Notes under the pieces: generated by a model
What the model saw: only the letters and a program-made list of their open reading frames with translations
What the model was told of the DNA's origin: nothing
The model's database searches: none
Assembly: GCA_017304685.1 (NCBI GenBank)
Contig: JAFKLR010000005.1
Span: 24,281 to 88,280, forward strand
Source of the DNA: Sphingobacteriia bacterium
GTDB taxonomy: Bacteria > Pseudomonadota > Alphaproteobacteria > Rickettsiales > 33-17
Length of the DNA: 64,000 bases
Direction of reading: 5' to 3'
Part shown: positions 7,705 through 16,480 of the stretch, in pieces
How the letters are laid out: each line of letters opens with the position of its first letter
How positions within the stretch are numbered: the stretch's first letter is position 1
Program-made: the position numbers and the translations under genes

Positions 7705-10362
7705 TTAATTTAATACTTTTGCTTGTGCAGCTGCAAGACGTGCAATTGGTACTCTAAATGGTGAACAAGAAACATAATTTAAACCAATCTTATGGCAAAA
7801 TTTAATAGCATCAGGGTTGCCACCATGTTCTCCGCAAATTCCAAGTTTTAAATCTTTTCTAGTTTTTTTACCACGCTCGCTTGCTATTTGCATTAGCTCA
7901 CCAACTCCTTCTTCATCAAGACTTGCAAATGGATCATTAGTAAAAATCCCTACATCTTTGTAGCAACCTATAAAGGAGGAAGAATCATCACGTGACATTC
8001 CAAGTGTTGTTTGAGTTAAGTCGTTTGTACCAAAACTAAAGAATTCTGCATATTCAGCAATTTCATGAGCTTTTAAAGCTGCTCTTGGAAGTTCAATCAT
8101 TGTACCTACTAAATACGGCAACTCAGTTTTTGCTTCTACAAAAATTCTTTTTATTGTTTTATCAATTAATTCTTTTATTATTTCTATTTCTTTTTTACTC
8201 ATAACAAGCGGCACCATGATTTCTGGATAAACTTTTACGCCTTCCATACTCATCTCTATAGCAGCCCTTATGATAGCTTCAACTTGCATTTCATATATTT
8301 CAGGATAAGAAATAGCAAGTCTACATCCTCTATGACCAAGCATTGGATTAGCTTCATGCAAATGACTTGTTCTTAATTTAACTTGATGCACACTTAAACC
8401 GGCATAGCTTGCTATTTCTTCAAATTCTTCTTCTTTATGAGGTAAAAATTCATGTAAAGGTGGATCAAGTAACCTAATGGTTACCGGATAACCGTCCATT
8501 ATCTTAAATATTTGTATAAAATCTTCTTTTTGCATCGGTAATAACTTTGCTAAGGCTTTTTTTCTACCTTCACTTGAATCTGAAAGTATCATTTCACGAA
8601 TAGCTATAATACGATTTGGCTCAAAAAACATATGCTCAGTACGACAAAGACCAATCCCTTCTGCGCCAAATTCACGAGCAGTTTTTACATCTTGTGGAGT
8701 TTCAGCATTTGTTCTAACCTTTAATGACCTTATTTCGTCAGCCCATAACATAATTTTTTTAAAATCTTCTGATAAATCAGGTTTCACAGTTGGAACTTCA
8801 CCAATAATTACTTCACCGCTACTACCGTTAATAGTAATAACCTCACCTTCTTTTACTATTAAATCACCTGCGCGAAACATTCTATTTTTATAATCTATAT
8901 TAATATTTGATGCACCACATACGCATGGTTTACCCATACCTCGAGCTACTACTGCTGCATGCGATGTCATGCCTCCACGTGAAGTTAAAATTCCTTGCGC
9001 TACAATCATTCCGTGAATATCTTCAGGGCTTGTTTCGGTACGAACTAAAATAACTTTTAACCCATTCGCCGAAAATCTCTCAGCATCTTCTGCTGAAAAT
9101 ACTACTTTACCAGAAGCTGCTCCTGGTGATGCTGGAAGTCCTTTATCAATAAGTTTATATTTTGCATTAGGATCAAGTGTCGGATGAAGTAATTGATCTA
9201 ATGAATTTGGATTCACTCTAGTAATAGCAACTTCCTTTGTAATCAAACCTTCACTTACTAAATCAACGGCAATTTTCATACTTGCTTTTGCACTTCTTTT
9301 TCCAGAACGAGTTTGCAATATCCATAATTTACCATTTTGAACAGTAAATTCTATATCTTGCATATCTTGATAGTGATTTTCTAATTTTTTATATAATTCA
9401 CATAATTCATCAAATACAACTGGCATCGTCTCTTCCATAGAAGGAAGGGTAGAATTATTTAATTTCTTTCCATGAACAGTTATTTGTTGAGGAGTTCTAA
9501 TACCTGCTACTACATCTTCACCTTGAGCATTAATTAAATATTCACCATATAAATATTTATCACCAGTAGAAGGATCTCTTGTAAAACATACTCCAGTAGC
9601 TGAGGTTTCTCCCATGTTACCAAACACCATAGCTTGTATATTAACTGCTGTTCCCCAAGCTTCAGGAATATCATGCATTTTGCGATAAACGATTGCTCGT
9701 GAATTCATCCAGGAAGCAAACACAGCATAAATCGCTCCCCATAATTGCTCTTCAACTGAATTTGGAAATGGCTTACCTGTAGTATCAAGAACTAATTTTT
9801 TATATTGTTTTACTAAATCTTTTAAATCATCAGCATCTAATTCTGTATCTTCGTGAACACCTTTATCTAATTTTTTAAGTTCAAGTATATCTTCAAAACT
9901 ACTTGCATGAACATCTAAAACAACATCCGAATACATTTGAATAAACCTACGATAACTATCATAAGCAAAACGAATATTATTAGTATTGTTTGCAATAGCT
10001 TCGACTGTTTCATCATTTAAGCCAAGGTTTAAAATAGTATCCATCATACCAGGCATTGAAGCTCTAGCTCCTGAACGTACTGACACTAGTAGAGGATTTT
10101 TGGTATCTCCAAATTTATGTCCAATAATATTTTCAATATATTGTATACCAGCTTTGACTTGATCCGTTAAAGAAATAGGTATTTGCTTGTTATTTTTATA
10201 ATAATGCACGCATACATCAGTAGTAATAGTAAACCCTGGTGGTACCGGCAATCCAATTTTACACATTTCAGCTAAGTTAGCGCCTTTACCTCCTAAGAGA
10301 TCGCGCATCTTTGATTCTCCTTCAGCTTTACCATCACCAAATGTATAAACGTACTTCTCCAT
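7705..10362 (-). CDS. ppdK: pyruvate, phosphate dikinase
   Basis: Cytoplasmic enzyme interconverting pyruvate + ATP + Pi and PEP + AMP + PPi; in organisms with incomplete glycolysis it feeds PEP towards anabolism or makes pyruvate. 885 residues, full length. N-terminal ATP-grasp domain (LLGGKGANLAEM; SVRSGARASMPGMMDT), swivelling phospho-His domain with GGMTSHAA (catalytic His near 468), and C-terminal PEP/pyruvate TIM barrel (FGTNDLTQTTLGMSRDD; GICGEHGGNP). It ends 4 bp from the convergent orphan and lies 3 bp after glyS, so it is probably co-transcribed with glyQS. Confidence 0.98.
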   Translation of the reverse strand: MEKYVYTFGDGKAEGESKMRDLLGGKGANLAEMCKIGLPVPPGFTITTDVCVHYYKNNKQIPISLTDQVKAGIQYIENIIGHKFGDTKNPLLVSVRSGARASMPGMMDTILNLGLNDETVEAIANNTNNIRFAYDSYRRFIQMYSDVVLDVHASSFEDILELKKLDKGVHEDTELDADDLKDLVKQYKKLVLDTTGKPFPNSVEEQLWGAIYAVFASWMNSRAIVYRKMHDIPEAWGTAVNIQAMVFGNMGETSATGVCFTRDPSTGDKYLYGEYLINAQGEDVVAGIRTPQQITVHGKKLNNSTLPSMEETMPVVFDELCELYKKLENHYQDMQDIEFTVQNGKLWILQTRSGKRSAKASMKIAVDLVSEGLITKEVAITRVNPNSLDQLLHPTLDPNAKYKLIDKGLPASPGAASGKVVFSAEDAERFSANGLKVILVRTETSPEDIHGMIVAQGILTSRGGMTSHAAVVARGMGKPCVCGASNINIDYKNRMFRAGDLIVKEGEVITINGSSGEVIIGEVPTVKPDLSEDFKKIMLWADEIRSLKVRTNAETPQDVKTAREFGAEGIGLCRTEHMFFEPNRIIAIREMILSDSSEGRKKALAKLLPMQKEDFIQIFKIMDGYPVTIRLLDPPLHEFLPHKEEEFEEIASYAGLSVHQVKLRTSHLHEANPMLGHRGCRLAISYPEIYEMQVEAIIRAAIEMSMEGVKVYPEIMVPLVMSKKEIEIIKELIDKTIKRIFVEAKTELPYLVGTMIELPRAALKAHEIAEYAEFFSFGTNDLTQTTLGMSRDDSSSFIGCYKDVGIFTNDPFASLDEEGVGELMQIASERGKKTRKDLKLGICGEHGGNPDAIKFCHKIGLNYVSCSPFRVPIARLAAAQAKVLN

Positions 10363-10365
10363 GTT

Positions 10366-12456
10366 CTAATTCCTAAAATTTAACATTGAAAAATTAGCTA
10401 ATCCTTTCGTTAGTTCTTGAATATTTTGTAATAAGGCTAATCTATTTTTTCTAATCTCTGGCCTTTCATCATTAACTATAACGTTATCAAAAAATTGATT
10501 TATTGGATTAACTAACACACTAATTACTTCAAAAAGTTTTTCATATTTTTGATACTTTAAATATTTGAGCGCATCATTTTTTATATCATTTATTAGTTCA
10601 AATAAATCACTCTCAAAAGTATTTTCAAATAATTTTTCATTTACTTTTAATGAATGTTTATCATCTTCATTTGCATATAAAATACTTTCCACCCTATTTA
10701 ATGCTATTAATATTTGTTGCTTACTTCCATCTGCAAGTAATTTTTCTAGTAAAACTATTTTATTATTGATTGTAGCAAGATTATCACTATCTGTTAAAGC
10801 CATAACTGCATCAAATACATCCTGCCTTATTCCTTGCAATTTTTTATAATATTTAAATCTTTCAAAGATAAATTCTATAATTTCCTCAACTACACGACGA
10901 TGTTTTTTAACAACATTTTCTTTCACTTCATTATTTTTAAAATAATGTGAAGGGTATAATGTAAAAGAAGTATCGAGCACTATCTTTAGTGGTATTTGAA
11001 TATTATGTTGTATAATTATTCTAATTATCCCTAAAGCTGCTCTTCTTAAAGCATATGGATCTTTTGAACTGGTAGGAATTTCATCAATACTAAAAAAACC
11101 TACTATATTATCTATTTTATCTGCAAGTGATACTGTGATTGCTTCTGGAATTTCAGGGAGTTGTGATTCAGGACCAAGAGGAAGATAATGGGTTTGAATA
11201 GCTTCATATACTTCTTTATCATATCCTTCTAATTCAGCATAAATTTTTCCCATTAAACCCTGAAGTTCTGGAAATTCTTGAACTATATAGGTCATTAAAT
11301 CAGCTTTAGCAAGATTTGCAGCTTTTTCAACTTTTTCCAGATTTGCAAATGGCACCCACATAGCAATAAACAATGCTAACTTAGATAATCTTTCCACTTT
11401 TTCTTGCATATTACCAAGTTTAGCATGAAAAGTTATTCTACTAAGTTTAGGTATATTATTTAGTAATTTATTCTTTATATCTTGTTCAAAAAAGAATTGA
11501 GCATCTGAAAGGCGAGCTGCTAAAACTTTTTCATTACCTTGTATAATTGTTTTACTAGCTTTCTGATCAGAATTTGCAACTGCAATAAAGTAATTACTCA
11601 AATCTCCATTTTTTTTATAAAGAGGAAAATATCTTTGATGAGTTTTCATTGTAATAGTAAGTATAGGTTCAGGTACGTTTAAAAATTCGCTTTTAAATTT
11701 TCCAAGTAATACACTTGGCCATTCCACAAGCCCTGCAACTTCTTCTAATAATTTATTATCGCTTTTACAAACTAAATTATTTTCTTCTGCTATTTTTAAA
11801 ATTTCTGATTCAATATATTTTAATTTTTCTTCAAAATCTAATATTACGAAGCGTTTTTTAAGATTTTCACTATAATCTACAAAATATCTAACTTCAAACC
11901 ACCCATCACTTAAAAATCTATGCCCAATTGACTGTCGATTTGCTTTAATGTTTTCAAAATTCACTGGTAAAATTTTACCATCATAAAGACATAGTATATT
12001 TCTAATAGGCCTTACCCAAGATTTTGAATTGTTACTCCAGCGCATTGATTTTGGCCAGGTAAAGTTTAATAAAATATCATTTATAAGATTAGTTAAAACT
12101 TCTAATATTTGTTGTGAACTTATTTTATTAACTAAAAAATAAAATTCACCTTTCTCGGTTTGCCTTTTTTCTAAATCACTTATTTCTTTATTATATTTAC
12201 GAGCAAAACCTTCAACAGCTTGAACAAGCGCATCTGTTTTTGGACCTTTAACTTCTAAATTTGCATTTGAAGAAACTTCAATTTTTTCTGCAAACAAAAC
12301 TAATCTTCTGGTTGACACAAAACTTTGAATTTTTGTAGCACTTAGATTATTTTTTGTTAGCCCTTCAGTAAAAACTTTTTTTAATTGCTCACGAGCATTT
12401 AATTGCATTCTTGAAGGTATTTCTTCAGATAATATTTCTAAAAGAAGCTCAGCCAT
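10366..12456 (-). CDS. glyS: glycyl-tRNA synthetase beta subunit
   Basis: Beta chain of the bacterial heterotetrameric glycyl-tRNA synthetase; it binds tRNA-Gly and supports the alpha subunit. 696 residues, normal length. Family landmarks: the N-terminus LLEILSEEIPSRMQ, TMKTHQRYFPL in the middle, and the HD-like/anticodon region (SLADKIDNIVGFF, TSSKDPYALRRAALGIIRI). It follows glyQ by 45 bp and precedes ppdK by 3 bp, giving an operon glyQ-glyS-ppdK. Confidence 0.97.
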   Translation of the reverse strand: MAELLLEILSEEIPSRMQLNAREQLKKVFTEGLTKNNLSATKIQSFVSTRRLVLFAEKIEVSSNANLEVKGPKTDALVQAVEGFARKYNKEISDLEKRQTEKGEFYFLVNKISSQQILEVLTNLINDILLNFTWPKSMRWSNNSKSWVRPIRNILCLYDGKILPVNFENIKANRQSIGHRFLSDGWFEVRYFVDYSENLKKRFVILDFEEKLKYIESEILKIAEENNLVCKSDNKLLEEVAGLVEWPSVLLGKFKSEFLNVPEPILTITMKTHQRYFPLYKKNGDLSNYFIAVANSDQKASKTIIQGNEKVLAARLSDAQFFFEQDIKNKLLNNIPKLSRITFHAKLGNMQEKVERLSKLALFIAMWVPFANLEKVEKAANLAKADLMTYIVQEFPELQGLMGKIYAELEGYDKEVYEAIQTHYLPLGPESQLPEIPEAITVSLADKIDNIVGFFSIDEIPTSSKDPYALRRAALGIIRIIIQHNIQIPLKIVLDTSFTLYPSHYFKNNEVKENVVKKHRRVVEEIIEFIFERFKYYKKLQGIRQDVFDAVMALTDSDNLATINNKIVLLEKLLADGSKQQILIALNRVESILYANEDDKHSLKVNEKLFENTFESDLFELINDIKNDALKYLKYQKYEKLFEVISVLVNPINQFFDNVIVNDERPEIRKNRLALLQNIQELTKGLANFSMLNFRN

Positions 12457-12501
12457 GTTGTAACCTAAAAATCCCTATTAAAGAGTAAATCTTTTTATAA
12501 T

Positions 12502-13380
12502 TTAATTTGCATTATTTAAATAAGTTTCTATACATTTTTTTGCAAGTGCACGTACCCGAGCAATATAGCTTGCTCTATCGCTAACACTTATTACCCCTCT
12601 TGCATCTAAGACATTAAAATAATTACTAGCCTTAATACATTGTTCATAAGCAGGTAGCGCAAGCTTTAAATCAATTAACTTTTCACACTCCTGTTCAGAA
12701 TCTTTGAAATGATTTTTTAATATGTCAGTGTTAGCATAATCTAAACAAAATGCCGTCATTTCTTTTTCGTTACGCTTATACAAATCACCATAAGTATATG
12801 CATCTTGGGGATCTTTTGGATTATTAAATTTTAAATCGTACACATTTTCTTTATTCTGTAAGTACATTGCAATACGTTCGAGACCATATGTTAATTCTCC
12901 TGTAATAGGATCACACTCAATTCCACCTATTTGCTGCATATAAGTAAATTGCGATATTTCCATGCCGTCACACCACACTTCCCAACCTAGTCCCCATGCT
13001 CCTAAAGTTGGACTTTCCCAATCGTCCTCTACAAACCGAATATCATGTTCTTTAGGATCGATACCTATTGTTCTCAAACTATCGAGATATAATTCAACAA
13101 TATTTTCAGGTGAAGGCTTAAGAATAACCTGATATTGATGAAACTTATACAATCTATTTGGATTTTCACCATATCTTCCATCAGTTGGCCTTCTAGATGG
13201 CTGCACATAGGCTGCTTTTACAGGTCTTGGACCTATTCCCATTAAAGGTGTAGCAGGATGAAAAGTGCCAGCCCCCATTTCCATATCATAAGGTTCTAAA
13301 ATGACACACCCTAAATTTTGCCAATAATCGTGGAGAGATAAAATTAAATCTTGAAATGACTCTGAAGCATTATAGCGCAT
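12502..13380 (-). CDS. glyQ: glycyl-tRNA synthetase alpha subunit
   Basis: Catalytic class II aminoacyl-tRNA synthetase subunit that activates glycine. 292 residues, with class II motif 2-type sequence ([24 protein letters not shown]) and the diagnostic [29 protein letters not shown] and [14 protein letters not shown]. It starts 3 bp after the end of the S49 peptidase gene, forming an sppA-glyQ-glyS-ppdK run on the minus strand. Confidence 0.98.
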   Translation of the reverse strand: MRYNASESFQDLILSLHDYWQNLGCVILEPYDMEMGAGTFHPATPLMGIGPRPVKAAYVQPSRRPTDGRYGENPNRLYKFHQYQVILKPSPENIVELYLDSLRTIGIDPKEHDIRFVEDDWESPTLGAWGLGWEVWCDGMEISQFTYMQQIGGIECDPITGELTYGLERIAMYLQNKENVYDLKFNNPKDPQDAYTYGDLYKRNEKEMTAFCLDYANTDILKNHFKDSEQECEKLIDLKLALPAYEQCIKASNYFNVLDARGVISVSDRASYIARVRALAKKCIETYLNNAN

Positions 13381-13383
13381 GAC

Positions 13384-14172
13384 CTACCACCAAATTTCTT
13401 CTAACATATTCCTTAATGAAAAATCTCCGAACCCAAATTTTGAAAGTAAACCTTTCTTCTTTGGTTCTAATTTTATAATTTTAGTTTTTTTACCAAATTT
13501 TTCTTCAATATATGTTTCTAAATCAGAGATTTCATCTATAAGTCCTAATTTTTTAGCTTTTTTACCCGACCAAATTCTACCAGAAAAAATATTATCTTCA
13601 GACTCTAGTCTAGCAGCTCTTCTCTCTTTTACTAAGCTAACAAAATTCTCGTAAACGTCATTTTGTAACTCTTTTAATATTTCTACATCCTCAGGTTTTT
13701 CTGGTTGAAAAGGGTCAAGAAAACTCTTACTATTTCCACTCGTATAAATTCTTCTTTGAATGCCTAATTTATTTATTGCTTCATGTAAACCAAAACCAGC
13801 TGAGATTACTCCTATACTTCCGATAATGCTATTATGCGGAGCTATAATTTGCTCTCCAGCAAGAGCAATATAATAACCGCCTGACGCTGCAATATCTTCT
13901 ACAAATGTAATAACTTTTATTTTTCTTTCTACGCTTAATCTTCTAATTTTCTTATAAATAAGTTCAGATTGAGAAGGAGAACCACCAGGTGAATTTATTT
14001 GGAGAATTACCGCTTTAATTTTTGGTAACGCAAAAGCTTTTTCAATAATATCATTGTAGCTATCTAACGTTATACCATTTTTTTTAATACCTATAACCCC
14101 TTTAAGAGGAATTGAAACTACTAAACTTTTCTTTTTAAACAGCTCTTGTATCTTCTTTACTAACTTAATCAT
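13384..14172 (-). CDS. sppA: S49-family serine protease (SppA/SohB type)
   Basis: Membrane-associated or cytoplasmic Ser-Lys peptidase thought to degrade cleaved signal peptides. 262 residues, the short single-repeat form. The nucleophile is S97 in AASGGYY. The probable general-base lysine is K149 in SGNSKSFLDPF, 52 residues later, matching the Ser-Lys spacing of B. subtilis SppA. INSPGGSP (60-67) is the oxyanion/substrate strand. There is no convincing transmembrane segment; only a basic N-terminal helix (MIKLVKKIQELFKKK) could touch the membrane. The start overlaps the end of ugd by 8 bp (14165-14172), suggesting coupled translation. Confidence 0.9.
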   Translation of the reverse strand: MIKLVKKIQELFKKKSLVVSIPLKGVIGIKKNGITLDSYNDIIEKAFALPKIKAVILQINSPGGSPSQSELIYKKIRRLSVERKIKVITFVEDIAASGGYYIALAGEQIIAPHNSIIGSIGVISAGFGLHEAINKLGIQRRIYTSGNSKSFLDPFQPEKPEDVEILKELQNDVYENFVSLVKERRAARLESEDNIFSGRIWSGKKAKKLGLIDEISDLETYIEEKFGKKTKIIKLEPKKKGLLSKFGFGDFSLRNMLEEIWW

Positions 14173-15475
14173 ATAATCCTAGCCTACCTAAAGAATAATA
14201 TTTGATTCCATTATTTTTCATTTGCTCCGGATTATATATATTTCTAAAATCAATTACCAGAGGATTAATCATCATATTTTTAAAATCTAAATGGGTCATT
14301 TCAATAAATTCTTCCCATTCTGTTAAAATAACTACTGCTTCCGCTCCTTTAATAGCGTCATTTATTCCTAAAGTATGAGCAAAATCTTTTAAATTATCCG
14401 GCATCTTTTCTTTGTACATAGGATCATAAACCATTATTTCGATCCCTGCATTTTTTAATATTGGTAAAATTGTTAAAGAAGCTGCATCTCTTATATCGTC
14501 AGTGTTAGCTTTAAATGTTATTCCAAGTACAGCTATTCTTTTGGCATTATATTTTTTTAATATTAGCAAAATTCTTTCTGCTAAATATCTTTTATGCAAT
14601 TCATTACTTAATAATATTGAATTAAGAATCGGAGTTTCTATAGAATTTTTAATCGCACTTGTCGAAAGCGCTTTAGTATCTTTTGGAAAACACGACCCTC
14701 CAAAACCAGGCCCCGGTTTTATATATTCTTTTCCAATTCTCGGGTCATGCCCTAAGGCTTCTATAACTTCATCAATATTTGCATTAAATTTATCACTAAA
14801 TTTTGTTACTTCATTGATAAAAGCTATTCTCATAGCTAAAAAGGTATTAGCCGCGTATTTAATAAGTTCTGCTGAAGAAAGATCGGTAAATATAAAAGGA
14901 GCTTTTCCTTCAAAAAATTTATATAACTTTTTTAATTGTCCCTTGGCAAACTCAGAATTAACTCCAAAAACTAACCTATTTGGATTCATAAAATCAAAAA
15001 CTGCAGAACCCTCTCTCAAAAATTCAGGATTGTAAACAAGTTCAATATTTAAAATGCTATCAATTTTTTTTAACAACATTTTATTAGTACCGATTGGTAC
15101 TGTTGATCTTATTATTATTAAAACATTATTTCTTTCAAACTTATCAGCTATTTTTGTTATTTCATTTAACACCGATTCAACTTGCGTAAGATTTGTTTCG
15201 CCAGTTATATCATCTGTAGGTGTTCCAACAGCAACAATTACCACTTCTGCTTTAAGGATTTCCTCATAATTTATACTAAAATGAATTTTATTTTTCTTCT
15301 TAGCACTAGAGAGGATTTTTTCTAATCCAGGCTCATAAATTGGGATAATATCTTGTTTCAAACTTTTGATTTTAATTTCATTAATATCAATACAAGTTAC
15401 TTCGTTATCCAGATTAGCAAGGCATGTCCCTGTAACTAAACCAACATATCCTGTTCCTATTACTGCAATTTTCAT
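14165..15475 (-). CDS. ugd: UDP-glucose 6-dehydrogenase
   Basis: NAD-dependent four-electron oxidation of UDP-glucose to UDP-glucuronate, a precursor of envelope polysaccharides and sugars such as arabinose or galacturonate. 436 residues, full length. N-terminal Rossmann motif GTGYVGLVTG, the family phrase YNPEFLREGSAV, and the catalytic cysteine in GFGGSCFPKDTKAL. The C-terminal UDP-binding domain includes LGITFKANTDDIRDAAS. It sits 2 bp downstream of galU, which makes its substrate, so the pair forms a two-step pathway unit. Confidence 0.96.
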   Translation of the reverse strand: MKIAVIGTGYVGLVTGTCLANLDNEVTCIDINEIKIKSLKQDIIPIYEPGLEKILSSAKKKNKIHFSINYEEILKAEVVIVAVGTPTDDITGETNLTQVESVLNEITKIADKFERNNVLIIIRSTVPIGTNKMLLKKIDSILNIELVYNPEFLREGSAVFDFMNPNRLVFGVNSEFAKGQLKKLYKFFEGKAPFIFTDLSSAELIKYAANTFLAMRIAFINEVTKFSDKFNANIDEVIEALGHDPRIGKEYIKPGPGFGGSCFPKDTKALSTSAIKNSIETPILNSILLSNELHKRYLAERILLILKKYNAKRIAVLGITFKANTDDIRDAASLTILPILKNAGIEIMVYDPMYKEKMPDNLKDFAHTLGINDAIKGAEAVVILTEWEEFIEMTHLDFKNMMINPLVIDFRNIYNPEQMKNNGIKYYSLGRLGLYD

Positions 15476-15477
15476 AA

Positions 15478-16371
15478 TTAAATATATTTCTTTAAAATTT
15501 GTTTTATTTGTGAATTAAATTCAGATTGTTCAAGCATATAGGCAATATTAGCATCTAAATAACCTACCTGATTACCACAATCAAATCTTGGCCCTTTAAA
15601 TTCTAATGCAAACATTTCTTTTTCTTTTAACATTTCTTTCATTGCATCAGTTAATTGTATTTCTCCGCCCTTACCCTTAGTTTGTACAGATAAATATTTG
15701 AATATTTCAGGTTCTAAAATGTATCTACCTATAATAGATAAATTTGAAGGAGCATTCTCAGGGTCAGGCTTTTCAACCATATTTTTAATTTTATATACTG
15801 CTTTACCTTCAAAGTCTATTTTTTCAGGATCAATAATACCGTAAGAATTTGTATATCGCTTGTCTACTTCACCAACTCCAATAATACTTTTGTTTAATTC
15901 TTCAAAACATTCTACCATTTCTTTTAAAAAACCATCCTTACTCATAAGCATTTCATCAGCTAAAATTACAGCAAAAGGCTCTTCTCCTATAAAATGTCTT
16001 GCACACCAGACTGCATGACCTAAACCTAAAGGTTCTTGTTGTCTAACAAAAGCTATACGCCCAGCTTCAGGTAGCCAGTCAGTAACTTCTTTCAATTGCT
16101 TCTCTTTTTGTTGTTCGTCAAGAACTGTTTGAAGTTCATAAGCATGGTCAAAATGGTTATTGATAGCGTTTTTATTTCTTCCGGTAATAAATATAAATTG
16201 CTCAATACCTGCTTTCTTTGCCTCTTCAAATGCATATTGTATTAAAGGTTTACTGGCAATTGGCAACATTTCCTTCGGTAAAGATTTTGTTACAGGTAAG
16301 AATCTTGTACCTAATCCACCTACTGGAAAAATTATTTTTTTAATTTTTTTGTTAACCATTGTTATTCTCAT
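15478..16371 (-). CDS. galU: UTP-glucose-1-phosphate uridylyltransferase
   Basis: Makes UDP-glucose from UTP and glucose-1-phosphate. 297 residues. Nucleotidyltransferase signature FPVGGLGTRFLPVTKSLPKE at the N-terminus, the activating-Lys region (MVEKPDPENAPSN) and the sugar-binding GKGGEIQLTDAM near the C-terminus. The listed start (16371) precedes a second in-frame ATG four codons later (MRITMVNKK); either is possible. It is the first gene of galU-ugd-sppA-glyQS-ppdK. Confidence 0.96.
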   Translation of the reverse strand: MRITMVNKKIKKIIFPVGGLGTRFLPVTKSLPKEMLPIASKPLIQYAFEEAKKAGIEQFIFITGRNKNAINNHFDHAYELQTVLDEQQKEKQLKEVTDWLPEAGRIAFVRQQEPLGLGHAVWCARHFIGEEPFAVILADEMLMSKDGFLKEMVECFEELNKSIIGVGEVDKRYTNSYGIIDPEKIDFEGKAVYKIKNMVEKPDPENAPSNLSIIGRYILEPEIFKYLSVQTKGKGGEIQLTDAMKEMLKEKEMFALEFKGPRFDCGNQVGYLDANIAYMLEQSEFNSQIKQILKKYI

Positions 16372-16480
16372 TTAAATCATAAGGAATTTAGCAAGATTTA
16401 TAAAATATTCAAAGTTATTTTTAAAAATAGTTGATATTAGAAAAAAAGTTGAATTATAAAAATTTCAAAATAGTTATTAA

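Noticed and set aside
14502..15035. 177-residue plus-strand ORF opposite ugd
   Set aside because: It is an antisense shadow of a clearly real gene (motifs of ugd are on the minus strand) and shows no family similarity or ribosome-binding site.
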